DNA of 64,000 nt from Lineus longissimus (taxonomy: Eukaryota; Nemertea; Pilidiophora; Heteronemertea; Lineidae). The translations under genes and the position numbers were made by a program. The stretch covers positions 1,926,501 to 1,990,500 of the forward strand of contig NC_088309.1 in assembly GCF_910592395.1 (NCBI RefSeq), given 5' to 3'. How positions within the stretch are numbered: position 1 is the first letter of the stretch; the number at the start of each line of letters is the position of its first letter. Positions 25,001 through 38,200 of this stretch are shown here, piece after piece. The notes below the pieces were generated by a model that saw only the letters and a list, made by a program, of their open reading frames with translations, searched no databases and was not told where the DNA came from.

Positions 25001-28000
25001 TTCAGAAGACGTATCACAACAGTCTGAAATGGAATAACGTTGTTTCAGGAGTGCTTTGATGATATCTATGTAACCAGCCAGTCATTGTTAGGTCGCAGTT
25101 GGTCCCATTGATGTGAAGTATTTGCATTTACGAATAATCACAATAGTATCTAACAATCTTACAATATCACAGAAAAAGCAAGCACTTACAATGAATGATG
25201 GTGTGTTCTCAACCAAACCCTCTAGTTCACAGTTCCCGAGCTGAATCAGATTTGCTGGAAAGAAATGTGATTCGGAAATCAAGAAAAGACTTAGAAGTAT
25301 TACTCAAATGGACATTCTCACCGTAACATGTAAAACATTTTCAAATTACTTGATAATGGACAGACATCACCAATTCGATTTCAGTCAACTGGATATCAGT
25401 CAACAGAAAGGGTTAAACATCATCAGCTCAGTTTTCACAAATCAAAATATAAGACTCACCTAGGAGACATAGTGCATAGTTGCCCTCTAAAGTGTTGAAG
25501 ATGATCTTTGTGCTTTGTTCATTTACCAGTAAGTCGATGCACTTCTTGAAGAGGCGGTGGGTCATTAGGATTGCCAGGCACTAAAGAAAAACATGTATTT
25601 TCCATCACATTCTACATGTACTTGCCAATATGTTGCCAAAACTAGGAGTATCACTCCCGAGTTGAGATGCAAGACCACTTACATTCTCAAGCTTGCCTTC
25701 CAAACTTTAGCAAAGATTGCTGCATTCATACAGTCAAAATACTATCGAATAGCTCTAAAAGATCTTCTGTAGACTTACCTCTTGTGCTGTTGTAGAAATG
25801 TGGTATATGACCCCAGGCACTGATAGAATATGGAGTAAAAACACAGTGAGGAGGTTGTCCGAGTAGTTGGCAGCAATCAAGGGTCTCAGGGCTACTGTGA
25901 TGATTGCCGAGAGGGTAGCGTGCTTGAACACTGGCTTTGACCTGGCTAGGCCCTTACTCAGCAGTGTCTAAAAAATACACAACAGATACATTCATTAAAC
26001 ATGTAAAGGAAACCTTAACAGACTTGTCCCCTCAAATGGTGTTTTCAGAACTAAGGTATCTTTTCTCTGTTCTCTTTTTCTATCGCTATGCAGTTGCTGA
26101 TTTCTGAATGTCCTCGGTATGTTAACCTGACATGGCAAGCTTATCCTTCCAAAGACTCAATTCATTCACCTACCTCAAGTACTGGATACAGTCCCTTGGC
26201 ATTCAGATGTCTCATGATGTTAGAACACAGCTGATTCATACCGGGCCTCAGTGCTTCACCTGAACAATGAGAAGGTGGAATACAGTAAGTTTCGAGAAAC
26301 TCTTCACCGAATGCATCCAGAATTTGATTGGCAATTCTGTGCAAGACTAAGTTTTCCCGCCAAAATTGTTGAACTTTTCAAAATTTCAAAAATTATGAAA
26401 AATTTTCAAAGCAAACGTTTTTTTTCGGCTCAAAATGAAGAAACATCATCAGCCCCCAAAAAATAAGTGAAAAAACAATTTGGACTCAGAAATGTTTTCA
26501 TCCTTCAGAGTTGAATTTTGGGACCACCCAATCCAGTGGTCTTGTTACCGGGGCCCTTGTAATGGTAATTAGAAAGGAAACCATTTGGGACCGACGATTC
26601 TTGGTCGTCATAGCGGGGTTGTCGCCGATTGGGGTTCCACTGTATGTCAACTGCGACACTATATGATTTCATGAAAGTCATATGATCCCCCTACCTGGTT
26701 TTCCACGAAGGATTTTCCAATTTGTCGTGGCTGTGAAGTTGATCATCATGTGTAGATAGGTGGTGATTATTTTCATCTCCTTTGGATTATTGGGCTAAAA
26801 GAGCAGAAAGAAAGGGTCGATTGTCTTCGAGAGATAACAGGGGAAGTTGTGGACAAAAAGATGTAAGGAGACAGCAAGGGGTAAAATATGAATAACCTTA
26901 GGCCCACTTGGAATAGGAAATGCATATGCCTGAAGTGTAGTTCAGTTCTTACCCTTAGTTTCTTTAGGAAGAGGCAACACTGCCACAAAATACACTTCAG
27001 CTGTTGTATCCAAGTCAAGACATCCTTCTTTGATAGGGCCGCGGCCAAGTAGTTATTCTGTAAGAAAGATATCGGCACTGTTTTAAACAAAAGGACAAGT
27101 GCGCATGTGACCAAGTGAAGGTTAGGAAAGGAAGAACATTCTAGTACATGATTTATGGTATTACTATTACTTGTAGTGATTACTGAATCTGAATTCTTTT
27201 AATGAAACAAGCTGCTTTTGGTCTTAGCAGATCTGAATTGTTTTAACTTTCTGATCAAGTAAAATTGCATGGCTCAATTGAAAAGTCCTACTTACTCTCA
27301 TGACATCTGTTTCCATACTGATCAGCAGATACTTGCACAAGTATTCAAATCTCTGAAAAGGAATATCGTCACTCATTAACAAGTAGAGTGATCTGCATGT
27401 AACTTGAGAATGGAAGTTGTAACATGATTTGCTGACACTCATTGCTGGCCCAGGGCCCAGTGCCCAGTGCGATTGAGACACCTACACGCATTGCGCAGTC
27501 AGTTCCAAATTACATATCACCTGATATGACAAGAGCACTTATCTTTACTGAGATCTGTAAGTTTCTGTATGTTTGCAGTCATTCTCACCTTAGTATCCTG
27601 TGTCTCATTGAACACAAACAGAAACTTTTTGATAGTTAGGTAGAAGTTCAAAGAAGGTTCTAGCGTTGGTTTGTATTCTTCATCAGGGAGCTTGGGCATT
27701 TGTAACATCTTGTCCACCTCATGCCTGAAATGAAACATCAAAACCATTGAAGCAGTATGAAACAGCTGGCATTATATCAATAAGACCAGTTTCTTTTTTC
27801 AACAGACTCATTTAACAAGATTGTCTGACAATTTAGAAGCGGTTAGAAAGCTCAGATGTCAATCTTAGATAAGACTACCCAAGTTATTGGAAGCTGTTGC
27901 ATCAAGGAGTGTTCCAGGAAGGAAGGGTGAATCACTCCTTCAGATAAGACACAAACCCATTTCCGAAGCGCTTGATGAATCCAACACGATGTGCAAGCCT

Positions 28001-28342
28001 TGAATCAATCAGAAACTGAACCGCTTACCTTATAGACTGCTCTAGTTTTGTCCTCACTAAGTAACCTCGGGTGTATCGCTGAAATAGTGTTGAAGGCACT
28101 GATCAACAACCTCATCTTTAACCACAGAGCCTAATGAAGTTGAACACAAGGCATCAAGGGAAAGGTAAAGTGAAAAAAACTTCTTTCTTCTCCCCCCAAA
28201 AGAACCAGTTCAAGCAATTATGACTTACCTGAATATCAAGCACAGCATTTTCAATCTGAAGTTTGTGTGCTCGCTCCTCCCTCATTGCCTTGGCCTTGTC
28301 CAGGAACTTGTCTTTCTTCATGTTGTCTATTTTACTGAACAT
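19061..28342 (-). CDS. UBE3B: UBE3B, HECT-type E3 ubiquitin-protein ligase (complete)
   Basis: Twenty-seven coding exons on the minus strand join in frame to 1068 residues, the same length as human UBE3B. Exons in transcript order: 28229-28342, 28029-28078, 27589-27724, 27296-27352, 26953-27057, 26695-26794, 26174-26259, 25779-25967, 25460-25580, 25190-25254, 24911-25023, 24436-24593, 23926-24081, 23511-23685, 23060-23178, 22671-22785, 22313-22412, 22002-22121, 21595-21672, 21322-21420, 21059-21166, 20814-20951, 20439-20563, 20162-20344, 19904-20015, 19433-19525, 19061-19252. The N-terminus carries an IQ motif split by intron 1 (DIQ / [17 protein letters not shown]). The HECT domain occupies about the last 330 residues ([41 protein letters not shown]) and ends NTGFELS. 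The thioester cysteine is in [16 protein letters not shown], codon 19160-19162, residue 1036. The enzyme transfers ubiquitin from an E2 to substrates; mammalian UBE3B is linked to mitochondria and calmodulin. The start codon is the first in-frame ATG after a 5'-UTR acceptor at 28348-28349. Confidence 0.96.
19600..19790 (-). mobile_element. tRNA-derived SINE in a UBE3B intron
   Basis: On the minus strand a tRNA-like head contains an A-box-like TGCCCCAGTGGA and a B box GGTTTGATTCC (plus strand GGAATCAAACC near 19698). An unrelated body runs toward 19600. It lies in the intron between exons 19433-19525 and 19904-20015, in the same orientation as UBE3B. Its ends are approximate. Confidence 0.6.
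23330..23500 (+). mobile_element. tRNA-derived SINE in a UBE3B intron
   Basis: GCCGCAGTGGACTAGTG (A-box-like) is followed about 40 bp on by GGTTTGAATCC (B box, near 23390). The body includes CTCTCTCCACCCAGGTG, a conserved block I associate from memory with SINEs of marine invertebrates. It lies antisense to UBE3B in the intron 23179-23510. Its right end is unclear. Confidence 0.65.
26534..26642. mobile_element. Fragment of a pogo/Tc1-like inverted-repeat element
   Basis: Read on the minus strand from 26642, the sequence starts CAGTGGAACCCCAATCGGCG, with TA outside it. That is the usual start of pogo-like Tc1/mariner termini. The left side has CAGTGG at 26534 but lacks a flanking TA and a long match, so the left end is truncated or diverged. 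It lies in the UBE3B intron between exons 26174-26259 and 26695-26794. Confidence 0.45.
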
Positions 28343-28347
28343 CTTGT

Positions 28348-29259
28348 CTGAAGAACAAGAATACTTATTTCTATAAACAAATGTGCAATAAATATATCAT
28401 GTAGGCCCATCATCACTGACACTACTGTGAGTGTGAGTGTGCACACTGTCACTGACACTCACTGGCAGCTCAGATGGACCAAAGAGTGCATGCAGTGCCA
28501 GTGTGGCAGCGCATAGAAGAAACGTTAATGCCACGAAAGACATGATAATATGTTGAGTACCTTTCTGGTTCGCAGGCAACATTCTGACAATTCTGATCGA
28601 AGAAATATGTCTTTATTTGAAGAAAAATTAAAATTTCACACAAATTTGACAGCCATTTCCTTTTTCTGATCCCGCATTGTTTTCATTCGTCTTAAAAAAT
28701 AAATCTTCCTTTTCATTACTGCTAGAAATGATAGAAATAAAAAACATTTTAACTAATTAGAAAAACTTTATTTTTGGTTATTGAATCAAAAAGGTAAACA
28801 AATAATTGGACCTTTGCAATGCCTCTGGTATTTGGAAATTGCCACCATCTTGAAAAGAACCCTTGAAAAGGAGTACCGCGGATGTGGAAAAGGAAAGAAT
28901 TTGTCGATTTGCAAAGCGGCTATCGCATCACTACGTAGCCTGCGAAAATGATTGCTGCCCTATATCCGAATCATGATGGTGATACATGTATTTCGAGCCA
29001 ACTTGTAGGCCTACTGCACGTTTTTCGTGTTGCCCCGACTGCACAGCCCTAATGGCTTGTTATATGGCATTCTCCTATGATTTGGTGAAAGTAATTTTCA
29101 TCACTGTGCGAGTTTGCTCTTTAACCAATCAGAAAGGGACTTCTCATCGGTCCTGCAAGATGTCAGCGCCCATGTGGTCAAAATTTTCCACGTGAAAAAC
29201 AGAAATTAAGTAGTTTTTTGCTCAAAAGATACTTAATTTTTCTGTAGAACCAGATTAAG
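28348..29259. promoter_or_regulatory. Head-to-head UBE3B/RBM19 promoter interval
   Basis: The start codons of UBE3B (28342, minus) and RBM19 (29260, plus) are 917 bp apart, and the genes diverge. UBE3B has a splice acceptor just before its ATG, so at least one non-coding 5' exon must lie in this interval. No TATA box stands out in the core. GCCACCATCTTG near 28841 and CAAGATG near 29156 resemble YY1-type sites common in housekeeping promoters. An imperfect GTGAGTGTGAG / CACTGACACTCAC inverted repeat lies at 28427-28462. Transcription starts are not determined. Confidence 0.55.
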
Positions 29260-32200
29260 ATGTCAAGAATAGTTGTAAAGAATCTACCTAGCAAGGTGAC
29301 AATATTTACTATGTATAGGTCTTTCCGAAATTCGATTGTTTAGCTGGGCTTTGGAGTGCAGTACACTCAACACTGTACAGTGTACACAAACATCACCAAC
29401 ATCCATGTACATGTATAGTACATGGTTGGCACAGATCAGCTATATAGACAGAAGCACGACTCAAATTGAAATTCAAATAAAGTTTATTGAACCTTATATA
29501 GATTCATATATTCATATATATTGGTTGAAAATACAACATATCGGGGATTGTAACTCCAGTTGATGATTGTGAATTTATTTCAGGTCAAAGATGAGAAGTT
29601 GAGCGGTTTGTTTTCCTCAATTGGACACATCACAGATCTGAGTCTTAAGTACACCAAGGATGGAGTATTCCGCAAGTTTGCCTTCATTGGATTTGGGAAA
29701 GAAGGAGATGCAATCAATGCCATCAAAAAATTCAATAATACATTTATTGAAGCTTCCAAAATTCAGGTCTGTTGGAGTTTGGTGTGAAAATGTTTTTTTC
29801 AAAATGTTAACTGAATGTCACAATCTTGTTTCTATGCTGTTGTCTTTTGTCCTTGCTTGCCACCAACTGGGTGAAGGATTGCCTCTTGAATATTTCGAAG
29901 TTTTCCACAAGAAACAGATGCTTGTATGACCTGTCTTGAGGAAAAGGTATTGGTCCTGTGAATCATGTTGTCAGTATTCTTCATTTCCAGGTTGAGCTCT
30001 GTCGTGATCTTCATGACTCGGACAAGCCACGGGCCTGGAGTAAATATGCCAAGGGGACGTCTGCTTATAAACGCATGATGGAGAAGCTAGAAGCTAAGAA
30101 GGCTGAGCAATCTGGTGAGAAACCACAAGAGGAGAAGAAAACGGTAAAAATAATAATCAAACTTCACTCCCTCATTCCGATTTAACTTAGCTGTACATCA
30201 TCACTAAAAACAAGGAAAGGTTTTGAAGTTTTCATAAAATTGATCTCATACCTTTTCACCCTTTACTTTTGTAGGACAAGAAGGAAAAGAAAAAGAATGC
30301 CAGAGATAAGAAGGTGGAAGAACTGTTTGGAGATGTAAGAATGTTTTCTTGTTTTCTCAGCTTTGTTCTTTGAAAAGATTCATGTCTTACAGAAATTATC
30401 ATGAGCATTTATGCGCCATTTTGAATGAACTGTCAGATGTGAGTAATTAAGAAGGGACTCAATAAAAATGCTTGAAGTAGGTTTTGTTTGTGACCTTCTG
30501 TAATAAATAAACTAATCAGATTTGATCTTAAGGTTACCAGTAAACTAAAGTCCCAGTTGACGATACTCGGCACTGTTTCACTTATTGAAATGTGACATCT
30601 TTATTCCAGTTGAAAGATGATGCAGAATTCCAGGACTTCTTGGAAGTGCACCAGAACAGGAAGAATAAGGCTTTATGGAGCAATGATATGGTGATTGGCG
30701 CTAAGGGGGGTGAGGCTGTTGAGCCGGTGGCAGGGACAAGTGGGAAAGGCAAGTCGAAAGGAAAGGAGTTTGACAGCGGCGTGTCGGATGATTCGGGAAG
30801 TTCTGAGGAGGAGGAGGAGGTGAAGACAGAGACAAAGAAAGCTGTTAAGACCAAAGGTAATAAAAATACTAGAAGTAACGCATTGGTAAAAGATTCTTGT
30901 TGAATTAGAAACTGGGTCTTCGTGATTTTTCATCTTCTCCTACATTGTTATTGTATTAAAATACTAAAGGGTTCCAGCCTTTTGTCTAATCGAATTGTTT
31001 TGATGGCGCTATTTACAAAATAGTTTGAACATTTCATTACAGTGAAGGCCAAGGATGATATTGCTGTGAAAAAAGATTTATCAGACCTTGATGTAAGTTT
31101 CTTAACTCTTCAGGGTTTATTGAGAAACAGCTCTAGATTGGCTGGAAAGTTACTTCATAGACAAATTATTGGTTGCAGAATGATGAAGTATATCGTGGAG
31201 ATGTCAGTTAGCCGTCTTGGCTCCAATGCTGACATCGATGATACGTTATGTCATAGTTACACTGACTGCAACATAGAGAAACATTAAAGAAGTCGAACAG
31301 TTATTTTCAAAGTATTTATGAGGTAATAAGTATAAACACCTGCCTGAATAACTTGTAAGTTCCTGTCTATTATGTCTCTCCTTTCTCAGTCCCAGTGGTG
31401 ACTTCTCTCGAGCTTCTACTATGCACTTCTTTTGCAGTACTTGAAATCCAAAGTCAGCAAGAGCAGTCGGCTGTTAACTGAGGATTCTTCAGATGAAGAG
31501 AGCTCCTCGTCCTCAGATAATGATGATGATGATAGTGATGATGATGGGAATGATGAGTCTCAGCAGGCAGCAGCAAAAGAAGAGGAAGAAAAAGCGGTTC
31601 ATCAGGAGACAAAGTTCAAGGTCAAACTGAAGGGGTTACCTCCAAATGTCAAGGATGTGAGTGAAATACTTTAATGTGGAACATACTTGCTTCATTCTTC
31701 TCCTGCATTCCAACATTGAACCAAGGTGCTTTAGAATACTGAAACTGACTTGTTACCTTTCAGAGACAAATTAAGGAATTCTTCCAAGGTATCATGGTCA
31801 AGAATATCCAAGTTCCCCGGAATGCCGCAAAGAAACCGATTGGTGTTGCATATGCTGAATTTGTGACTGAGAATGACTTGGAACAGGCTTTGAGGAGAAA
31901 CAAGAGCTTCATTGGAACAAAGAAGGTCTTCTTGAAGAAAGTCGAGTTTGAAAATGTGGCTGAGGGGCCTAAAGGGAAACAGCTCAAACCATGGGAAGCT
32001 AAGGTGAGTCATTCTGAGTGCAATACAAGTAATGTCGAAGATGTCTCTAAATTCATGTTAATTAGTTTTAAAGTTCAGTCAGAGTTTCAAACTTCTTCTT
32101 AACCTATCTATTATTTTATCTTTCAGCTTTTGAAACAGAAAGCTGAAGGTGCAGAAGATGACGAGGATGAAACCATAGCCGAGGTAAAGGACCAATCAGT

Positions 32201-35200
32201 CGATCGAACTTTCTAAGGTCTTACAGGCGACCAGTTTTATTGCAGAATGATGAAGTATATCGTGAAGATGTCGGTTAGGCCGTCTAGGCTCCAATACCCA
32301 CATCAATGATACGAGATGTCATAGTTACACTGACTGCAAGCCTTGATCTGAATATATAGAAGCAACTATGATGATGACAATGAATTGGTATGATGTTCTT
32401 GATGCCAGTGCACGTAGCTGTGATTTCAGTATCTGCCCTCCTCTTTCAGTCTGGTCGATTGTTTGTCAGGAATCTTGCCTACGTGTGCAAGGAACAGGAC
32501 CTAGAAGATTTATTTGGGAAATATGGTAGGTACATTTCCTCGTCTGATAAATATTTGGTCTGTTTTTGAGATTGCAGAATGATGAAATATATCGTAGAGA
32601 TGTTAGTTCTGCCATCTTGGCTCCAATGCTGACATCGATGATACGTTATGTCATAGTTACACTGACTGCATACTGAAAACATCCAAGAATATATCGGCTC
32701 CAACAGTTAAACAGGGTCTGTGATAATCACCATAAATTCTACCATGACCCCAACATAGACTCTGTGATGGAAACTTTTGCCTGGGTAGTATTTCGTGTCT
32801 CTTTTCTCAATAACGAACCATCGCTCTAGAATCTATCGCTGTATTTATCATATTCTATTCCTTTCAGGACCAATCACTGATGTCAATTTGCCTATCGATA
32901 AATTCACCAAAAAGATCAAAGGATTTGCCTTTGTCACTTTCATGATGCCAGAACATGCTGTCAAAGCCTTTATGGAACTTGATGGAACGATATTCCAGGT
33001 ATGCTGCTACTTGAAACTTCATTAAGTAGAGCACAGCGCAGCAATGTCATTTTCGATTTATACTTTGTCGGTGACGTCATCTTCGATTATTTTTTGTCTG
33101 TTAAATCGGAGGCAACCCAGGAGCCTGGCATTGTGCTATTTGCGACAACATCTGCCATTTTCATCAGAAGCCGTTTACATAATGAGTCAAGGCTGAGTAA
33201 ATGTAGCACTGTTAAAATGCCAAATGAAATTTCTTTGTTAACACTTTTTTTCAGGGTCGGTTGTTACATATCTTACCAGCCAAGACCAAAGAGGAAAAAC
33301 CACTGGTTGAAGGTCTGTGAATTGTTGAATAGCCCATTGGTCACATATACAAGTAGTATTGAGGGAGGAGATATTGGGTGATATGAATAAAGACTAGCAA
33401 TTGCTTTTACTGAAAACCCCATGTACATTTACACTAGGCCTTTCTGTACAAAACTGAAGTAAAATCATTTACTGGTCTTTATTCATATCACCCATTGTCT
33501 AACCCCCCAAAAAATTCAACTCTTTAGCCCTATGAATATGCATTTTTTGATCAAAGGTTCCAGTCCAGCTTTGTTTTTAAGAGGGATAGCAGTTAGTTGG
33601 TAATCAGAAGCTCTCTCTTTCAGAAACAGACAGTTTTAAGAAGAAAAGAGCTGCTGAGAAGAAGGCTCTTTCTGGAAGGTAGGTGGTTCAACTTGAGATG
33701 ATTGTTCATCTTTGATATACCACATTTCATGTATCAGAGAAGCCTGCCTAGTTTATTTGCTGGGCTGTAGACTCACAGAAAGGTTCCAAGGAAAACTTTT
33801 GATGTAAAGCTTTGAATATGATGATGCCTTGGCCAAGGACAGCAGTTGATGACACTCATTTTCTGTTTATATAATGTTGATAATGATTGCATTTGTTTAT
33901 TTTTCAGTTCTCATAATTGGAACACGTTATTTCTTGGTGCTAATGCTGTCGCTGATATCATGGCAGAAAAATATGGAAAATCTAAGAGTGACATTCTTGA
34001 CGCTGTAAGTAAATATTTACAAATCTGTTCTATTTTTAACCTTTGGCAAGTCACTTAGCTGATAATGATGTCTTTTGAATCCTATCTCACATATAGCCAG
34101 ATTTCTCTTCTGACCTTGGCTTATTCCAATGGGAAGGTACAGAAACAAAAAAGGGACTATCTGAGTTGCTTGTTGGTATAACCTAGATGGATTCAAGTGT
34201 TGAAGAGGATCACTTTTGACCTCGAATTTAAAGTTTCAAATTTGCCAATTTCAGGAATCACGGGAGAGTTTAGGTGTGCGGATGGCTCTTGGGGAGACAC
34301 AGATTGTTGCAGAGACGAGAGACTTTCTCACTGAGAATGGACTTTCATTAGATTCATTCAGTCAAGCGAGTGGCCCGAGGAGCAAAACGGTCATTCTGGT
34401 CAAAAATTTACCTGCTGGAACCAAAGCTGCTGAAATCAAGGACGTGTTTGCCAAATATGGGACGCTTGGTCGAGTTATCCTGCCTCCTTCTGGTATCACT
34501 GCTGTGGTGGAGTTCTCAGAAATAACCGAGGCCAAGACAGCGTTCAGGAGTCTAGCATATACAAAGGTAAGCAATCCAACAGATAAAATAAGAGGTTTGT
34601 TTTGGCTTGATGTTGCCAAGACGTACCTCAAATTGATCACTTCCTTCAGTTGGCCTTCTTTAGTCCAGCCCGAACATAACAGTCCCTGCGTGTCGATCAT
34701 TACGTATCACAAGCAGCCAGCCCCTTTTGCAGATGACGTCATCCCAGCTGTTGTACCTTATGTCTTTGGTTTGTCTGTCTGTACTGTTGGGTCATATGTT
34801 TCCTCTTTTAGTTTCAGCATGTCCCATTATACCTTGAATGGGCTCCAGGTGAAGTGTTCGAGAAACCTCAACCTGTTGCCATGGAGACCGGAGACGAAGC
34901 TGGGAGTAGCAAACAACCAGAAAATGAGAAAGACGCTGCATCATCGAGTGACGATGATGAACCAGAACCCGATTCTGTGTTATTTGTTAAAAATATCAAC
35001 TTTGATACGACGGATAAAGATTTAGAAGAGGTAGGTCTGTGTTTTGCTAGATATTCAAAGAGTTGATGTGAAAAACTGAGAAAAAAAATTTGTCAAAAAG
35101 TGAAATCCGTAACTTTTTGTGCATTCTGATACATGGTTTAAGTGGATTTGTCTGTTGTTGTCTATCCTTCAACTTTTTTAGAAATTTTCCAAATGTGGTC

Positions 35201-38200
35201 CAATTCATTCCGCATCGATAGCCAAGAAGAAAGACATGAAGAATCCAGGTAGGTCTATTCATACCATTCTTGGTGCTGACTAGTTTTTAGATTTGGGATA
35301 TTTCAGCAGTGCATGAGGATTGGAGTTGTGGGTACTGATTAGGAAAGAGGCAAATTGCCCTCATCGATTGGGGTAGCTTATTTTTCTCCAGAGTGTTACT
35401 TGGATTTGAAAGAGTGAGTCTACATGTACATGTACTTATGATTGTGTTTCTAATTTGATATCTTGCTCATTGCCTAAGTGTGTCCTGTCTTTTCTCCAGG
35501 TCAGATGTTGTCGATGGGCTATGGATTTGTCCAGTTCAGGACACACGCAGCCGCATCTAAAGCTCTGAAGGAACTCCAGCATTCTGAGCTCGATGGCCAT
35601 ACCCTCGAACTCAAGGTGTCTAATCGTCAGACACAGTAAGTCAGGTTGCAATGATTTTGTGATGTCCAGCATACAAGAAAGATAGCACTGTCAGAGTGGT
35701 GCTCTGAAAATGAAATGAACACAGGTACCTGTCACCTCTATAGAAATGATTACTATCACAATTTGTACTAAGCACAGCAGTGATCATTGCTTCTTGTGGC
35801 CATTGTATCAAGGTTTATCTTATTTTCATTTCAGACCAACGGCCAAGACTAAACGAAAAGAAGCATCTAAAAAAGTGCAAAAGTCAACCAAGATTATGGT
35901 TCGAAATATACCGTTTGAAGCCAAGCTGAAGGAAATAGAACAACTCTTCAAGTAAGTTTAAGACTTGCAGGTTGTATTATATTGCCATCAATGTTGCCTT
36001 CTTCCCTTCTCTTGGATGAAGAACCTCATTCAAAACTGATATTGATCTAATCATGGCAGAGCAAGTGACGGTTACCTGGGCTGGCCTTTTCAGTTCAGTG
36101 GTATTGTGGTAGATGGCAGCACCAGTGGGAATGATTTCCTTCATGGTAGCTGGACCATTTTGTTTCCGTGTGATTCATCAGTGTCTCTGATAAGAAACGC
36201 TGCCCAACATGCTGACCTGAAACCATTGTTTCTACTCATTTCAGAGTATTTGGTGAGTTGAAATCAGCTCGTTTACCCAAGAAATTGAGCGGTACTGGTT
36301 CTCATCGAGGTTTTGGTTTTGTCGATTTCCTCTCAAAACAAGATGCAAAGGTAAGAAGAAGTGATGGCATTTTGACATAACTTGGTACAAAAATCCCCTT
36401 CATCGTAAAAAGACACAAAAGGGTTGATAAATCATTCAAAAATGAGAGTTATCAGTGACAAAGTTCTTGTGATTTTGGTTTTGATTTTCTGCTTTTTTTG
36501 CTCTTCCTGCACAAGTAGCTGATTGTCTTTCTTCACTCTGTTATAGAGGGCGTTCAATGCATTATGTCACAGCACTCACTTGTACGGCCGTCGTCTGGTC
36601 CTCGAGTGGGCCGACGAGGAGGAGACCGTTGATGAACTCAGGAAGAAAACGGCAGAGCATTTCCATGATGGTGAGTCGATTGTTGATATTATCCCAATAC
36701 GCATCTTTTTAGAATCTTGGATAATGGAGTTGATAACCTGCTATGTTGGTTCCTGTTTGTTGGTGATCGTGACATTACAAGCCACTATGCCATGCTGCCC
36801 CCTATTGAATGAATTCAGAATCATGTCACCTGTCTTCATAATGCATGATTATTCCACTGGTGCACGTCCCATTCTTCATAATCTCTCTGTATGTCAGTGA
36901 GGTGCTGCCCTCATTTGGCAGGATTGTGAACAGTTTCCAGTTCAGGCTCAGTCTTGCAGTGAATGTAATGAAAATCACTGCCAGAACATCATGGAAAATG
37001 TGCCCCTCATAAGAAAGTATTCAGAACTTCCCAATTTAAGGGTGCAGTAAAACTTGGTACAATTGTTTATGTTTTGGGGAAATGAGAAAATATGGGGTTG
37101 AGAACTAGACTTCATGTTGACAGGCTCCTCCAGATTTTCCAACAATTTTCTTGGCATTTTACTGGGCTGACCTTGGTTGCCTATAGGCCTACATTAAGCA
37201 GACTCAGCCGTGCTTTCCAGACCAAAGCATTATGAATGAACTTGCCCTTGTGTGTTATTGTCATGCAACACTCCCGATACAAACTGTTTTTATTGTCATT
37301 ATGTATCAGCATCTGTCGTTATCATTGATTAATACCCCTCGTTAACAATGTTTTAAAAATTTAATTTATTCTCTATTTTAATTGGTTTGTTTAACTAATG
37401 TGGAAGATGATTAATGTCCAACTGAAACAAATGCTAAACATCATGGCATCATTCTGCAACAACATCCTTTTGAAAATATTTTTGTTAGTGACGTGACGAT
37501 TTTACTGAGCGAAGAAAATGAGCGGTATTGAGAAGGAATAATTAGGAACAGGAAAATAAACATTGGGTTAAAACTCGTCCAACCATAAAGTTCATGACTT
37601 TTTAAAATGCAAACATAGTGTCATCATTAATGAACCAACATGTAGAGCTGCGGTCCATGGCCGATTCCTGACATCTATTTTTGGCGCTCGGTTGCTCGTC
37701 GCTCCCTGGGACAGCCTTCCCATGGTTCATAGCCCATGTCACATGGCATCGCTGATGAATAACAGTCGCCATGGAAATTCACGATGCTATAAATAATGAA
37801 AACATTGAGCGTTACTCGAGCGTAGAAAGTCATTTCTGGTTTGGTGCATGCTTCATGATCAGAGACTAAGGTGAAATTGTATCCTGTTAGTACAATGTAT
37901 AAAAGCTCAGGATGAGAAGCTAAAGACACGGATTAGAAACCTAAATTTCCCTGCTAAAAGGTGGAATTGAAACAAAAGCATGTGAATTTGTTCTCTTTTC
38001 AGATAATATTTTGGCTTACCATTTCCATATGAGTGATTCATTGATAAATCTGTACCCAGCCAAAACTATTCGCATATTTTAGCTTAGGCCATTTGGGAAA
38101 ATAACTTCGTTGAATAATTTCTGTAGCAGAGACCTCGATCCAAATAATCATCACATACAGGTCGTTCCTTATTCAATTCTCCGCCAGATTATCACCCAAT

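Noticed and set aside
31173-32670. Reading the three 99-bp intronic repeats as a MITE
   Set aside because: They do have inverted ends, but C, D, C' and D' boxes in order, the closing stem, a perfect 28S guide match, and all copies in host-sense orientation within introns fit snoRNAs better.
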